Source of the DNA: Mycolicibacterium litorale
GTDB taxonomy: Bacteria; Actinomycetota; Actinomycetes; Mycobacteriales; Mycobacteriaceae
DNA: 64,000 nt
Reading direction: 5' to 3'
NCBI GenBank assembly: GCA_002007745.1
Contig: CP019882.1
Coordinates: 2,976,001 to 3,040,000 of the forward strand
The position numbers were made by a program, and so were the translations under genes. Below, piece by piece: positions 18,111-27,920 of the stretch. Position 1 is the stretch's first letter, and each line of letters starts with the position of its first letter. Under the pieces are notes generated by a model. The model did not search any database and had not been told where the DNA came from. It was given only the letters and a program-made list of their open reading frames with translations.

Positions 18111-19547
18111 TCAGTCTTCGGCCCCGGCCGGGGCGTAACCCGGGATGGCCTTCGTCTCGAGGTATTCGCCGAAACCTTCCTCGCCCCATTCGCGTCCGTT
18201 GCCGCTGTGTTTGTACCCGCCGAACGGCGCGCTGATGTCGAAGGCGTGGTTGATGGTCACCGCACCGGCCCGGATTCGCCGAGCCACAGCCCTGGCCTGG
18301 TTCAGGTCGGCACCGGACACGTAGCCGTAGAGGCCGTAGTCGGTGTCGTTGCCGAGCGAGACTGCCTGGTCGAGATCGTCGTAGCCGAGAATGCACAGCA
18401 CCGGTCCGAAGATCTCCTCGCGGGCGATCGTCATGTGGTTGTCGACGTCGGCGAAGACCGTCGGGCGCACGTAGTAGCCGGTGGCAAGACCTTCGGGACG
18501 GCCGGGGCCGCCGGCGACCACCGTCGCGCCTTCCTCGATACCCTTGCGGATCAGCCCCTGGACCTTCTCGAACTGCGTCCGGGAGGCGACCGGGCCGATC
18601 GCCGAACCGTCCGCCAGGTCCCCGACCTTCACGCCTTCGGCGGTGGCACGCGCCACCGCGACCGCCTCGTCCATCCGCGAGTTGGGCACCAGCATCCGTG
18701 ACGGTGCATTGCAGCTCTGGCCGGTATTCATCATCATCACTGTCACCCCGGCCGCGACGCTGCGCCCGAAGGCCTCGTCGTCGAGCACGATGTTGGGGCT
18801 CTTGCCGCCCAATTCCTGGGCAACCCGCTTCACTGTCGGTGCCGCGTTGCGCGCCACTTCGATTCCCGCTCGGGTGGAGCCGGTGAACGAAACCATGTCG
18901 ATGCCGGGATGGCTCGACAGCGCGGCCCCCACCCCGGGACCGTCGCCGAAGACCATGTTGTAGACGCCGGCGGGCAGTCCGGCGGCGTCGATGACTTCTG
19001 TGAAGATCTGACCGGAGAATGGCGCGATCTCCGAGGGTTTGAGCACCATGGTGCAACCGGCGGCCAGGGCCGGGAACACCTTGCAGGCGATCTGATTGAT
19101 CGGCCAGTTCCACGGGGTGATCAGGCCGCACACTCCGATTGGCTCCCTGATCACCAGGGTCGACCCGTGTTGTTCCTCGAAGGAGAAGTTCTTCAGGACA
19201 TCGATGGCGGTCACCAGGTGGCCCAGGCCCAGGTGGACCTGCGGGCCGGCTGCCAGCGACGGCGGCGCGCCCATTTCCTCGTGAACGGCTTCGGCGAGAT
19301 CACCGGCGCGCTTCTGGTACTCCTCCACCAGCACCTGGAGCATGTCGAGCCGTTCCTCGCGTGAGGTCTGCGACCACGTGTCGAAGGCGGTGCGAGCGGC
19401 CGTGACCGCCCGGTCCACGTCGGCGCCGGTACCGATCGCGATCTTTCCGGTGACCTGCTCGGTGGTCGGGTTGTCGACGTCGAGGGTCCGCAGTTCGGCC
19501 GGATCCACCCACTGGCCGGCGATGTAGAACTTCAGGTATTCGCGCAT
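18111..19547 (-). CDS. NAD(P)-dependent aldehyde dehydrogenase
   Basis: A 478-aa ALDH-superfamily enzyme oxidising an aldehyde to the acid. Catalytic N147 (TPWNWP), general base E245 (QELGGKSPN) and nucleophile C279 (NTGQSCNAP) are all visible. Start ATG 19547 ([16 protein letters not shown]) fits the family's first strand; the frame is open upstream to 19700 but encodes Arg/Pro-rich filler. Substrate cannot be inferred; no pathway partner lies beside it. Confidence 0.93.
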   Translation of the reverse strand: MREYLKFYIAGQWVDPAELRTLDVDNPTTEQVTGKIAIGTGADVDRAVTAARTAFDTWSQTSREERLDMLQVLVEEYQKRAGDLAEAVHEEMGAPPSLAAGPQVHLGLGHLVTAIDVLKNFSFEEQHGSTLVIREPIGVCGLITPWNWPINQIACKVFPALAAGCTMVLKPSEIAPFSGQIFTEVIDAAGLPAGVYNMVFGDGPGVGAALSSHPGIDMVSFTGSTRAGIEVARNAAPTVKRVAQELGGKSPNIVLDDEAFGRSVAAGVTVMMMNTGQSCNAPSRMLVPNSRMDEAVAVARATAEGVKVGDLADGSAIGPVASRTQFEKVQGLIRKGIEEGATVVAGGPGRPEGLATGYYVRPTVFADVDNHMTIAREEIFGPVLCILGYDDLDQAVSLGNDTDYGLYGYVSGADLNQARAVARRIRAGAVTINHAFDISAPFGGYKHSGNGREWGEEGFGEYLETKAIPGYAPAGAED

Positions 19548-19950
19548 GGTTTCATGGTCCTCAATCCGGGGCGGCGCGGGGCGCCTTCGCGCAAATGCCC
19601 ACCATGTGGTCCTCGGCGGAGTCCGGTCATTTGCCGGACCCGGGAACCGCTTTTCGCGATCACGGCACGGCAGCGGTTTCGGCTCGCCTGAATCGATCAA
19701 GCAATCTCGATCGTGTTACGGATGATGCGCCCGTTGCCGGTGCTACGTTCGAGCGGTGAGAAACTGGCACCGGCGCTGCGCCGCGAATTCCAGTGCAGGG
19801 CAATTTATTTCGCGTTATGCGCAAACTGGCTGAATCTGAATACACTCTAACTTCTTAGAGTTTTTGTCGTGCGAGCCATACACTTTCGCGAAACGTGATG
19901 GAAAGCACAGACTTTGGTATGCGCGCAAATTCGTTGTTACTTTCGGCAAC
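19548..19950. other. 403-bp intergenic region, partly AT-rich, between divergent genes
   Basis: The part from about 19795 to 19935 is markedly richer in A/T than the rest of the window and contains a small perfect hairpin with a T tract (19844-19865). It must hold the promoters of the leftward aldehyde dehydrogenase and the rightward NlpC/P60-like gene. Frames open across 19864-19950 begin with TTG and carry no signal peptide. Confidence 0.6.
19844..19865 (+). terminator. perfect 7-bp hairpin followed by T5
   Basis: ACTCTAA (19844-19850), loop CTTC, TTAGAGT (19855-19861), with the last stem base inside TTTTT (19861-19865). The stem is AT-rich, so as an intrinsic terminator it would be weak. 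No gene ends here in the plus direction, so attenuation upstream of the NlpC/P60-like gene or a protein-binding palindrome are alternatives. Confidence 0.35.
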
Positions 19951-20508
19951 ATGTTTGCAATCGCGACGTTGATGACGCTGATCAGTCAGGTGTCAGGCAC
20001 GCCGTACATCCCCGGTGGCGACAGCCCGGCCGGCACCGACTGTTCGGGCCTGGCGTCCTGGGTGTCCAATGTGGCCACCGGTCGGCCGGCCTTCGGCAGC
20101 CGGTTCCACACCGGCAACGAGGAGTCGGCCCTGCTCGCGCGCGGGTTCCATTACGGAACCGCACCGAACTCGCTGGTGATCGGCTGGAACGGCCGGCACA
20201 CCGCGGTCACCCTGCCCGACGGCACCCCGGTGTCCAGCGGCGAGGGTGGCGGTGTGCGCATCGGGGGTGGCGGCGCCTACCAGCCGCAGTTCACCCACCA
20301 CATGTACCTGCCGATGGCGGCCGATGAGATGCAGGATGTGCCACCGGCACCCGATGCGCCCGCGCCGGCCCCCGACCAGCCGCCCGCGCCGGCACCCGAT
20401 GCGCCCGCGCCGGCCCCCGACCAGCCGCCCGCGCCGCCGGCCGATGCCGCGCCAGTGGTTGCCGAAATGCCGCCCGCGCCAGCGGATGCCGCGCCGATTC
20501 CTGCCTGA
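19951..20508 (+). CDS. NlpC/P60-like peptidoglycan hydrolase-type protein with Pro/Ala tail
   Basis: About 185 aa. The motif PAGTDCSGLASWVSNVATG has the catalytic-type Cys of NlpC/P60 peptidases, with a candidate His in WNGRHTAVTLPDG. The domain (about 15-125) is followed by a tail of Asp/Pro/Ala repeats including two identical 45-bp units. ATG 19951 (MFAIATLMTLISQVSG) is chosen as the first plausible start, though no strong ribosome site precedes it. There is no classical signal peptide, so secretion is uncertain. The stop is 10 bp from the convergent ferredoxin gene. Confidence 0.7.
   Translation: MFAIATLMTLISQVSGTPYIPGGDSPAGTDCSGLASWVSNVATGRPAFGSRFHTGNEESALLARGFHYGTAPNSLVIGWNGRHTAVTLPDGTPVSSGEGGGVRIGGGGAYQPQFTHHMYLPMAADEMQDVPPAPDAPAPAPDQPPAPAPDAPAPAPDQPPAPPADAAPVVAEMPPAPADAAPIPA
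20347..20436 (+). repeat. two perfect tandem copies of a 45-bp unit inside a CDS
   Basis: Units at 20347-20391 and 20392-20436 are identical and encode APDAPAPAPDQPPAP twice in the tail of the NlpC/P60-like protein. Copy number could vary between strains by slippage. Confidence 0.85.
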
Positions 20509-20518
20509 GAAGCGCAGA

Positions 20519-20773
<255 letters not shown>

Positions 20774-21973
20774 TCAGGGGTTGATCGTGTTCTCCCCGAC
20801 CTGGCGTCCCCACACGTATTCGGTGAGCAGCGGCTGACCGAGCTCGAAGTGGTTGTACGGGGCGATCGATGCGCCGTCGTCGACGACCAGATACGGCGCC
20901 GGCCAGAAGTTGCGGTCGATGGTCTGCCAACAGCCCGGCGCCCCGCCCGGCCCCCCTCGCCCGTTGGTCCGCGGAAGGTTGTCGGGGTAGACGTACGGAT
21001 TCGGCGCGCCGAGGATCTCGGTCATGGTGTTCAGCGAATACCCGTTTCCGCCAAACGATTCCAGCGCTGCCGGAGACACCTCTGCGATATTGCGTAAGCC
21101 GCAGAAGAGCTCCGGGCTGTACTTGTCCAGCAGGCGGGTGCTGGGAATCAGGTCGGACAGGGCGCGCACCAGGTAGGGGCTGCCGCGTTCGAAGATGTCC
21201 GCGCCGGTGTTGCCGAATCCGATCGAGGCCAGCAGCGCCGCGTCGATGTCGTTCTGCTGGGCGTTGAGCGAACGCGCGGTGGTCACGGCGTGGTCGAGTG
21301 CATCCCAGAGGTCGGGACTGGCCTTGGTGTAGACGTCGGCGAGGTCGGACAGTCGTGCCACGTCGTAGCGGATCTGCGGCATCTGCGGGTTGACGTCGTC
21401 GAGCACCGCGTTGCCGTTCACGATGGATTCGCCGAATTTGGTGCCCAGTCCGCTCAATGCCTCGGCGGTGGCCGACAGCGTCACGTTGAGTTTGATCGGG
21501 TCGACCTTCTCGGCGATCGATGTCACGGTTTCGAACAAGGTGTTGAATTCGGTGGTGACGGTGGACCCCTGAATCACGTCCGAACTTGTGAGCCGTGCCG
21601 ACGACGGGTTCCTGGGTGCCGACAATGCGACGTATTTGTTGCCGAACACGGTGGTGGCCTTGACGTCGGCGTGCACGTTGGCGGGCATGCTCGGCAGATA
21701 TCGGGGATCGACCTCCATGGTGATCTGCGCGGCGGGCACGCCGTCGCGCTCGGCGGCCGAGACCCTGGTGACCCGGCCGATCACCACCCCGTTGTAGGTG
21801 ACCTTGGAACCCGTCTCCATCACCAGGCCCGCGCGGTCGGAGACCATGGTCAACGGAGCTCTGGGCGACAGGTCGCCGCGGAACTGGAGGTAGATCAGCG
21901 TGCAGACCAGCACGAGGATCGCCAGAAACGCCACTCCGGCGAGTTTCAGCGGAGGTCGGTCGTGGACGCTCAC
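20774..21973 (-). CDS. MCE-family lipid-transport-type protein (orphan)
   Basis: A 399-aa protein: short cytoplasmic N-terminus, one membrane anchor (KLAGVAFLAILVLVCTLIYL), an MlaD/MCE domain (RAGLVMETGSKVTYNGVVIG; VHADVKATTVFGNKYVAL) and the helical MCE C-terminal region. Family members form tunnels for lipids through the periplasm. Normally six mce genes follow two yrbE permease genes; here the gene is alone. I chose GTG 21973 because it overlaps the stop of a 20-codon ORF with a strong ribosome site (GTGA). The frame is open to ATG 22075, but those 34 codons are Arg-rich with no domain. Confidence 0.88.
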   Translation of the reverse strand: MSVHDRPPLKLAGVAFLAILVLVCTLIYLQFRGDLSPRAPLTMVSDRAGLVMETGSKVTYNGVVIGRVTRVSAAERDGVPAAQITMEVDPRYLPSMPANVHADVKATTVFGNKYVALSAPRNPSSARLTSSDVIQGSTVTTEFNTLFETVTSIAEKVDPIKLNVTLSATAEALSGLGTKFGESIVNGNAVLDDVNPQMPQIRYDVARLSDLADVYTKASPDLWDALDHAVTTARSLNAQQNDIDAALLASIGFGNTGADIFERGSPYLVRALSDLIPSTRLLDKYSPELFCGLRNIAEVSPAALESFGGNGYSLNTMTEILGAPNPYVYPDNLPRTNGRGGPGGAPGCWQTIDRNFWPAPYLVVDDGASIAPYNHFELGQPLLTEYVWGRQVGENTINP

Positions 21974-22032
21974 CGAAGCGGCCGCACGACGTGATCGGGG
22001 ACGCGTGCGACCCACGGCCGGATGCCGAACAT
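21970..22032 (-). CDS. 20-codon leader ORF coupled to the MCE gene
   Basis: ATG at 22032 is preceded by AAGGAGG (22043-22037) with a 4-bp spacer, the strongest ribosome site in this area. It encodes MFGIRPWVARVPDHVVRPLR and its TGA overlaps the MCE start as GTGA. It may be a translational-coupling leader, or its ATG may be the real start if a frameshift separates it from the MCE frame. Confidence 0.45.
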   Translation of the reverse strand: MFGIRPWVARVPDHVVRPLR

Positions 22033-22501
22033 GCCGCCTCCTTCCCCCAACCCCGAAGCGAATGGGCTCCGTCACACCAGGCCCCGCTCAGTGGGACGGA
22101 CCACAGGAATGTACCTGATTTTGCAATGCGGGTGAATCGCATCGGAACAATTCGCCATAACCTCAGTTACGAAATATTACTGGCGGCTACGTCAATAACT
22201 GACAATGGTGTGAAGAATGTCGAATTAATCTGTCCGCGAACAGTATTCAGGCACACGCCCGTCGTATGCGCGCGGGCCGAAGAATCGCCGGTGCCGGCGG
22301 CGCCGCGAATTTGCTGAACAAATGTCTGCTCCGACGGTGTTGTTTCCCCGCCGAACAAATGGGGTGCGACGGCGGGGCGCCAGTCTGCGCCTGTGGACCC
22401 AAACCCACTCCGGCCGGGCCGCGCAGACGCGATAATCGAAGGCGCCGCCCGGGGGAAGAACGCCTGCGCGGAAACCGGCTCAGCGAGGAGCGTGAGACCA
22501 C
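22033..22501. other. 469-bp intergenic region with AT-rich core
   Basis: Lies between the divergent MCE and aceA genes and must hold both promoters. About 22110-22250 is AT-rich for this genome. It contains the imperfect inverted repeat CTGTCCGCGAACAG (22229-22242 approximately). No gene or RNA was recognised. Confidence 0.55.
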
Positions 22502-24805
22502 ATGTCCATCATCGAAGCGGACTCCCAGACCCAGTCGCCGTTCGAGCGCGACGTCGCCGAGACGTCGCGCTACTTCGACAGCCCACGGTTCGCGGGCATC
22601 ACCCGCCTTTACACCGCGCGGCAGGTCGTCGAACAGCGGGGCACCATCGCGCAGGACTACACCGTTGCGCGGGACGCCTCCACCGCCTTCTACAAGCGCC
22701 TGCGCGAGTTGTTCGCGGCCAAGAAGAGCATCACCACGTTCGGCCCGTACTCGCCGGGGCAGGCCGTCACGATGAAGCGGATGGGCATCGAGGGTATCTA
22801 CCTCGGCGGCTGGGCTACGTCGGCGAAGGGCTCCACCGACGAGGACCCGGGTCCCGACCTCGCCAGCTATCCCCTCAGCCAGGTGCCCGACGAGGCGGCC
22901 GGGCTGGTGCGCGCGCTGCTGACCGCGGACCGCAACCAGCAGTACCTGCGCCTGCAGATGACCCCCGAGCAGCGGGCCGCCACTCCGGCCGTCGACTATC
23001 GCCCGTTCATCATCGCCGATGCCGACACCGGACACGGTGGAGATCCCCACGTGCGCAATCTGATTCGGCGCTTCGTTGAAGCCGGAGTGTCCGGCTATCA
23101 CATCGAGGATCAGCGGCCCGGCACCAAAAAGTGCGGCCATCAGGGCGGTAAGGTGCTGGTGCCCTCCGATGAGCAGCTCAAGCGACTCAACACGGCCCGC
23201 TTCCAGCTCGACATCATGGGCGTCCCGGGCATCATCGTGGCCCGGACCGACGCCGAGGCGGCCAACCTGATCGACAGCCGGGCCGATGAACGCGACCAGC
23301 CCTTCCTGCTCGGTGCGACAAACTTGAAGGTCCCGCCCTACAAGTCGTGCTTCCTGGCGATGGTGCGCAGGTTCTACGAGGCCGGTGTCACCGAACTCAA
23401 CGGCCACCTGCTCTACGCACTGCCCGAGGGCGAGTACACGGTGGCCGACGGCTGGCTGCAGCGGCAGGGCATCTTCGATCTGATCGCCGAGCAGGCGGCG
23501 GCCTGGAAAGCTGGCCGAGAGCCATCGCTGGACGCGCTGTTCGACAAGGTCGAGTCGAAGTTCGTCGACGCCTGGCAAGACGACGCCGGACTGGACACCT
23601 ACGGCGACGCGGTGGCCGAGCTGCTCGCCTTCCGCGAGCGTGAAGGCGAACCGCACGACATGAGCGCCGCCGAATGGCGCGAGTTCGCCAAGACTGCGTC
23701 GCTATACGCCGCGCGGGAGAAGGCGCGCGAACTCGGTGTGGACGCGGCGTGGGACCCCGAGCGGGCCAAGACGCCGGAGGGTTACTACCAGGTGCGCGGC
23801 GGTATCCCCTACGCGATCGCGAAATCGCTTGCGGCCGCGCCGTTCGCGGACCTGCTCTGGATGGAGACCAAGACCGCAGACCTGGCCGACGCACGCGAGT
23901 TCGCCGAGGCAGTACACGCGGTGTATCCGGACAAGATGCTGGCCTACAACCTCTCCCCCTCGTTCAACTGGGACACCACCGGCATGACCGACGAGGAGAT
24001 GCGCGCATTCCCCGAAGAACTGGGCAAGATGGGCTTCGTCTTCAACTTCATGACCTACGGCGGCCACCAGATCGACGGTGTGGCCGCCGAGGAGTTCGCC
24101 ACCGCGCTGCGCCAGGACGGCATGCTCGCGCTGGCCCGGCTGCAGCGCAAAATGCGGCTCGTCGAATCCCCTTATCGCACACCGCAAACACTGGTCGGCG
24201 GCCCGCGCAGCGATGCGGCGCTGGCCGCGTCGTCGGGGCGGACCGCAACCACCAAGTCGATGGGCAAGGGGTCCACCCAGCACCAGCACCTGGTGCAGAC
24301 GGAGGTGCCCAAGAAGCTCCTCGAGGAGTGGCTGGCACTGTGGAGCGAGCACTATCAGCTCGGCGAGAAGTTGCGGGTCACCCTGCGCCCGCGGCGTGCC
24401 GGCGGCGAGGTGCTGGAGCTGGGCATCTACGGTGCCAGGGAAGACGGCGCTGAAGACGAGCTGTTGGCCAATGTGCTCGTCGACCCGATCAAAGACCGGC
24501 AAGGCCGCAGCATTCTGACGGTGCGCGATCAGAACACCTTCGCCGAGAAGCTGCGCCAGAAGCGCCTGATGACGCTGATCCACCTGTGGATGGTGCACCG
24601 GTTCAAGGCTGATGCCGTGTACTACGTGACGCCGACCGAGGACAACATCTATCAGGCCGACAAGATGAAGGCACACGGCATCTTCAGCGATGTGCACAAA
24701 GACGTGGGCGAGATCATCGTCGCCGAGGTGAACCAGGCGCGGATCGCCGAGTTGCTCGAGCCCGACCAGGCCGCACTCAAGCGGTTGATCGCCAAGGAGG
24801 ACTGA
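22502..24805 (+). CDS. aceA: isocitrate lyase, long AceA2 type
   Basis: A 767-aa enzyme cleaving isocitrate (and, in mycobacteria, methylisocitrate) to glyoxylate and succinate, the first step of the glyoxylate shunt used on fatty acids and acetate. The catalytic KKCGH is at about 209-213 (Cys211), in [20 protein letters not shown]. Metal and substrate elements [11 protein letters not shown] and RTDAEAA follow family pattern. The length of about 767 matches mycobacterial ICL2 rather than the 428-aa ICL1, the extra residues lying in a middle insertion and a C-terminal domain. Start [14 protein letters not shown] follows a GAGGAG-type site. Confidence 0.96.
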   Translation: MSIIEADSQTQSPFERDVAETSRYFDSPRFAGITRLYTARQVVEQRGTIAQDYTVARDASTAFYKRLRELFAAKKSITTFGPYSPGQAVTMKRMGIEGIYLGGWATSAKGSTDEDPGPDLASYPLSQVPDEAAGLVRALLTADRNQQYLRLQMTPEQRAATPAVDYRPFIIADADTGHGGDPHVRNLIRRFVEAGVSGYHIEDQRPGTKKCGHQGGKVLVPSDEQLKRLNTARFQLDIMGVPGIIVARTDAEAANLIDSRADERDQPFLLGATNLKVPPYKSCFLAMVRRFYEAGVTELNGHLLYALPEGEYTVADGWLQRQGIFDLIAEQAAAWKAGREPSLDALFDKVESKFVDAWQDDAGLDTYGDAVAELLAFREREGEPHDMSAAEWREFAKTASLYAAREKARELGVDAAWDPERAKTPEGYYQVRGGIPYAIAKSLAAAPFADLLWMETKTADLADAREFAEAVHAVYPDKMLAYNLSPSFNWDTTGMTDEEMRAFPEELGKMGFVFNFMTYGGHQIDGVAAEEFATALRQDGMLALARLQRKMRLVESPYRTPQTLVGGPRSDAALAASSGRTATTKSMGKGSTQHQHLVQTEVPKKLLEEWLALWSEHYQLGEKLRVTLRPRRAGGEVLELGIYGAREDGAEDELLANVLVDPIKDRQGRSILTVRDQNTFAEKLRQKRLMTLIHLWMVHRFKADAVYYVTPTEDNIYQADKMKAHGIFSDVHKDVGEIIVAEVNQARIAELLEPDQAALKRLIAKED

Positions 24806-24829
24806 GGGCGACTACCGCGCTGGCCCCAG

Positions 24830-24888
24830 CGAAACCGACGATTCGCCGCGAAAGTACGCGGCGGATTCGACATTTCGTCGATCTCGGT
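24830..24888. terminator. GC hairpin within a dispersed palindromic repeat
   Basis: Stem CGCCGCG (24844-24850), loop AAAGTA, CGCGGCG (24857-24863), inside a longer imperfect palindrome. It lies between the convergent ends of aceA and the TetR gene, so a two-way terminator role is plausible. The first 17 bases are identical to 8681-8697. Confidence 0.55.
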
Positions 24889-24895
24889 GCGACGG

Positions 24896-25541
24896 TCAGT
24901 GCGCATCGAGGTAGGCCGCGATCGCATTGGTCAGTCCGCGGCGGGCCTCGTCGAGATCGGAATAGGTGCCGAGCTGCTTCTCCGAGGCGATTCCGCGCAT
25001 GGCGCCGGGAATCAGCGAGGCCACCTCCCGAAGGCGGTCGGGATCGACGTGCAGATCCGCGAACGCGTGCTGGCAGGTCGCCTGCCAGCCCTGTCCCCAG
25101 GAAAACAATTCGGCGGCGGTCTGCGGGTACAACCGCTCGAGCTCGGCGTGATCGCGCGGGCAGGACAGCGCGAAGGTTCTCGATGGCCCGCGAGTCGCGG
25201 TTGGTCAGCCCGTCGTAGAGCGTGTCGATGATGCGGGCCACCCGATCGCGGAGGGTGGCGGCGGTGTCGGGCGCGGCGAACAGGTTGGCCCGCCGCTCGG
25301 CGGTGTGGCGCAGCACAGCCGCCCAGAAGCCGTCGGTGTCGCCGAACTGGTACTGCACGGTGCCCCAGGTGGCCCCGATCTCCTTGGCGATCCGATTGGC
25401 CGAGACCGCACCCGGATCGCCGGAGGCCAGGGCCGTCAGTGCCGCCTCAAGGAGGTTCTCCCGCGTCGCCGAACCCCGGCGGTTGGTCCGCCGTCGCTTG
25501 CTGTCCGCCTCCGCCACACCGGGATCGTAGCTCGCAACCAA
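24896..25541 (-). pseudogene. TetR-family regulator broken by a frameshift
   Basis: The N-terminal part, in one frame from 25541 (MVASYDPGVAEADSKRRRTN), has a clear HTH: TRENLLEAALTALASGDPGA then IAKEIGATWGTVQYQFGDTD. Protein-like sequence then changes frame at about 25171-25182, after DSRAIEN, and continues LSCPRDHAELERLYPQTAAE to the stop at 24896 (SDLDEARRGLTNAIAAYLDA). Removing one base or adding two near that point restores a regulator of about 215 aa. It is divergent from the Rieske oxygenase gene and was probably its regulator. Whether the break is real or a consensus error cannot be told. Confidence 0.75.
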
Positions 25542-25583
25542 GAATCATTGACTCCTCTATGAAGTATTTCTAGACTCGCCAAC

Positions 25584-26567
25584 GTGGCGAAGCCTCCGTT
25601 GTCGATGAAGCCCACCGGCTGGTTCCAGGTCGCCTGGTCCGACGAGATCGCCGTCGGTGCCGTTCACCGGATGAAGTACTTCGATCGCGAGATGGTCGCC
25701 TGGCGCGCGCAGTCGGGCGCCCTGACGGTGATGGACGCATACTGCGAGCACCTCGGAGCGCACCTGGGCTATGGCGGCCAAGTGGTGGACGAGGTGATCC
25801 AATGCCCGTTCCACGGCTGGCAGTGGGATCACGAGGGCCGCAACGTCTGTATTCCCTACCAGGACAGGCCGAATCGCGGCCGGCGAATCCCCACCCTCCC
25901 GGTCGTCGAACGCAACGCATCGGTATACGTCTGGCATGACATCGAAGGTCGGCCGCCGTTCTTCGAGGTGCCCGACATCTTCGCCGACTTCGGCGACGGC
26001 GGGAGTGCCGACGACTACTACCCGCAGGCCAGGTTGTTCCGGACGCAGCTCGAACTGCACCCGCAATACGTCCTCGAAAACGGCGTCGACTTCGCCCATT
26101 TCAAGTTCGTCCATCAAACCCCGATCGTGCCCCTGTTCACCCGGCATGACTTCGACCGACCGGTCTCCTACGTGGACTTCACCATCACGTTCGAAGGTGA
26201 CGAGGGCCAGATCATCGATGACGTCAACAGCGGCGTGGAGGCCATCAACGGTGGGCTCGGCGTCGCGGTCACCAAAAGCTGGGGCATGGTGGACAACCGC
26301 ACCATCTCGGCGATCACTCCGGTGGACGACCGCACCTCCGACGTCCGCTTCATGGTCTACATCGGACGTGTGCCGGGTGAGGACAGTCCGAAGGCGCACG
26401 CCAAGGCCCAGCAGTTCGGGCAGCTGGTGATCGATCAGTTCGCCGCCGACATCGAGATCTGGCAGCACCAGCGCTACACCGACCGGCCCGCCCTGGCCAC
26501 CGCGGAGTACGAAGGTTTCACCGCAATTCGCCAGTGGGCCAAGCAGTTCTATCCCGACGAGCACTAA
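25584..26567 (+). CDS. Rieske non-heme iron oxygenase, alpha subunit
   Basis: A 327-aa ring-hydroxylating-type oxygenase. The Rieske [2Fe-2S] ligands are C54-x-H56 (YCEHLGAHLGYGG) and C74-x2-H77 (QCPFHGWQW). The catalytic iron site is suggested by ENGVDFAHFKFVHQTP. Length and motifs place it near the KshA/steroid-type oxygenases but shorter than KshA itself, so the substrate is open. It forms an operon with the reductase-like gene 20 bp downstream. No dedicated ferredoxin reductase lies next to it. Confidence 0.9.
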   Translation: MAKPPLSMKPTGWFQVAWSDEIAVGAVHRMKYFDREMVAWRAQSGALTVMDAYCEHLGAHLGYGGQVVDEVIQCPFHGWQWDHEGRNVCIPYQDRPNRGRRIPTLPVVERNASVYVWHDIEGRPPFFEVPDIFADFGDGGSADDYYPQARLFRTQLELHPQYVLENGVDFAHFKFVHQTPIVPLFTRHDFDRPVSYVDFTITFEGDEGQIIDDVNSGVEAINGGLGVAVTKSWGMVDNRTISAITPVDDRTSDVRFMVYIGRVPGEDSPKAHAKAQQFGQLVIDQFAADIEIWQHQRYTDRPALATAEYEGFTAIRQWAKQFYPDEH

Positions 26568-26587
26568 CACCGCCAAGGAGAGCCGAC

Positions 26588-27673
26588 GTGTCAGTCCAGC
26601 AACCGATCCGAGTGTTCCAAGTGGCGACCGGCAACGTCGGCACCGAGATGATCAAGCGGATCGGCAACCATCCCGACCTCGAGCTGATCGGCCTGCACTG
26701 CTACACCCCCGAGAAGATCGGCCGCGACGCCGGCGAGATCGCCGGCCTGGCCCCGATCGGTGTCACCGCCACCGGGTCGATCGACGAGATCATCGCGGCC
26801 CGGCCCGACGTGCTCACCTTCCACGGGGTGTTCCCCGACGAGGACCTCTACGTCCGGGTCCTCGAGGCCGGCATCAACGTCGTCACCACCGCCGACTGGA
26901 TCACCGGCTGGCACCGCGACACCAACCACCCACACCATTCCGGCAAGAAGGTGTCCCAACTGCTCGCCGAGGCGTGTGAGCGCGGCGGCTCCACCTTCTA
27001 CGGCACCGGCATGAATCCCGGGGTCAACCAGATCCTGGGTATCGTGTGTTCGGCCGACGTCGCCGAGATCGAGAACGTCACCACCATCGAGTCCGTCGAC
27101 GTGTCCTGCCACCATTCGGCGGACACCTGGGCAGAGGTCGGCTACGGCCTGCCGGTCGACGATCCGGCGCTGCCCGGCATGTTGGAGAAGTACACCCGCG
27201 TCTTCGCCGACAGCGTGCTGATGATGGCGGATTGCTTCGACCTCGAGCTCGACGAGGTGACGTTCAGCTACGAACTGGGCGCGTGCACCAAAGACGTCGA
27301 CCTGGGCTGGTACCAGCTACCCAAGGGCTCGCTGGGCGGTAACTACCTCAAGTACCAGGGGCTGGTGGACGGCGTACCGAAGGTCGAGACCCACCTCGAG
27401 TGGCAGATGACCCCGCACACCGACCCGAGCTGGGACATCAAGGGGTGCTACATCACCCAGATCACCGGCGACCCGTATGTCTACAACAAGCACATGATCT
27501 TCCCGAAGCCCGGGGTGGACCTGTCCAATCCCGAGTCGTTCGCCTCGATCGGCATGACCGTGACGGGTTTGCCTGCGCTCAACGCCATCGCATCGGTAGT
27601 GGCCGCGCCGCCGGGGCTGCTCACCAGTTCGGACCTTCCGTTGCGTGGATTCGCCGGCCGATTCAAGAAATAG
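26588..27673 (+). CDS. dihydrodipicolinate reductase-like NAD(P)-binding protein
   Basis: A 361-aa protein with an N-terminal Rossmann fold, IRVFQVATGNVGTEMIKRIG, and the layout of the DapB-like/2,4-diaminopentanoate dehydrogenase-like family common in mycobacteria. Start GTG 26588 is chosen because AAGGAGAG lies about 6 bp upstream. These paralogues usually sit with lipid or steroid catabolic genes, and the preceding gene encodes a Rieske oxygenase, so the pair probably oxidises and then dehydrogenates one substrate. The substrate is unknown. Confidence 0.85.
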   Translation: MSVQQPIRVFQVATGNVGTEMIKRIGNHPDLELIGLHCYTPEKIGRDAGEIAGLAPIGVTATGSIDEIIAARPDVLTFHGVFPDEDLYVRVLEAGINVVTTADWITGWHRDTNHPHHSGKKVSQLLAEACERGGSTFYGTGMNPGVNQILGIVCSADVAEIENVTTIESVDVSCHHSADTWAEVGYGLPVDDPALPGMLEKYTRVFADSVLMMADCFDLELDEVTFSYELGACTKDVDLGWYQLPKGSLGGNYLKYQGLVDGVPKVETHLEWQMTPHTDPSWDIKGCYITQITGDPYVYNKHMIFPKPGVDLSNPESFASIGMTVTGLPALNAIASVVAAPPGLLTSSDLPLRGFAGRFKK

Positions 27674-27920
27674 TCGCGCCCGGCTGGGGCCACCGGAGCG
27701 AACTCGAATGCGGAATATCTCGGTATGGGTTCGGTTCGGTGAACACCGGATGAACGCCGAGGTCAGCAGTTCGTTTCGGCGGTCTCCGATGGGCCCAACC
27801 GAACGCCGGCGGCAGTTCGCGCAGCAACAATGCCCGGCCCAGGCACCTCGCCCGGGACCCGGTCCAACCGTGCCCAGAAGATAGCGAAGGCCGCATTACC
27901 GCCAGAACACTCCAGGTAGA
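27674..27920. other. intergenic region, nothing recognised
   Basis: 247 bp between the reductase-like gene and the secreted protein gene. No gene, clear hairpin or operator was seen. Confidence 0.5.

Noticed and set aside
22247..23656. 469-codon minus-strand frame within aceA
   Set aside because: Antisense shadow of isocitrate lyase; no domain.
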